A DNA stretch of 5,796 nt from Acidobacteriota bacterium (GTDB lineage: Bacteria; Acidobacteriota; Terriglobia; Terriglobales; Acidobacteriaceae), in the NCBI GenBank assembly GCA_019510535.1, contig JAEKKE010000415.1, forward strand, positions 1 through 5,796. Direction: 5' to 3'. Below, in pieces: positions 5,629 through 5,796 of this stretch; position 1 is the stretch's first letter, and each line of letters opens with the position of its first letter. The notes under the pieces are model-generated. The model made no database searches. It saw nothing but the letters and a program-made list of their open reading frames with translations, and had not been told where the DNA came from. The position numbers were made by a program, and so were the translations under genes.

Positions 5629-5796
5629 TCAAGCCTTCTTTGTCTGTACGGTTCTGTTCCTGGGGCGATGTCTCAGGCTAGTATTGGGCGCGCCTTTGAC
5701 GATGTACGAAGGGCGATTGAAGTCCCGATATTGCGGCGAAGAATGGCAACAGGAAAAATGCTCTAAAGTTGGCCCATGTATTCGATCTCGCGGGTT
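5629..5796 (-). other. Weak open frame running off the right edge
   Basis: On the minus strand a frame is open from the right edge to a stop at 5629-5631, giving 55 residues with two adjacent cysteines (SCCHSS) and a basic end (RHRPRNRTVQTKKA). It could be the C-terminus of a gene converging on the receiver gene, but the composition is unremarkable and no family is recognised. The same bases also carry a short plus-strand frame (5611-5766) that is equally weak. An ATG at 5776 could open a plus-strand gene beyond the edge, but it lacks a ribosome binding site. I see nothing else between the terminator and the window end. Confidence 0.2.

Overview
The window holds six recognisable genes plus a gene tail at the left edge. 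It reads as a chromosomal segment of a free-living bacterium with moderately high GC. The DUF2007/zinc-ribbon protein, the exported 'GCPFxxKHY' redoxin and the tandem AGTTGCC heptamers between genes all recall Acidobacteriota (Terriglobales). That placement is from memory of the families and is not proven by anything in the window.

Left part (1-1574). The last 49 codons of an unidentified protein are followed by a DUF2007 protein with a C-terminal zinc ribbon (211-648, +). Its end overlaps, tail to tail, a small CRDC glutaredoxin-like protein (638-892, -). A 76-bp divergent gap separates the glutaredoxin from an exported redoxin (969-1574, +). A cytoplasmic and an exported thiol-redox protein therefore sit back to back.

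Middle (1573-1823). The gap between the convergent redoxin and permease genes is filled mostly by repeats. Fourteen in-phase heptamers (AGTTGCC) begin inside the redoxin stop codon. A perfectly adjacent 47-bp tandem duplication overlaps the end of that array. Four degenerate heptamers in the opposite orientation end exactly at the permease stop codon. The whole gap is therefore organised as a large inverted repeat between two gene ends.

Right-middle (1824-4966, -). Two translationally coupled genes (ATGA overlap) encode an ABC importer of the nitrate/sulfonate/taurine superfamily. One is an ATPase carrying a C-terminal AAA-associated domain; the other is a permease in which two permease domains are fused in one chain. 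No substrate-binding protein is present in the window, so the substrate is unknown.

Right part (4967-5796). A 188-bp divergent promoter region with three palindromes leads to a stand-alone CheY-like receiver protein (5155-5535, +), closed by a strong intrinsic terminator (5556-5590). The final 200 bases hold no gene I can support, only a weak open frame on the minus strand that runs off the edge.
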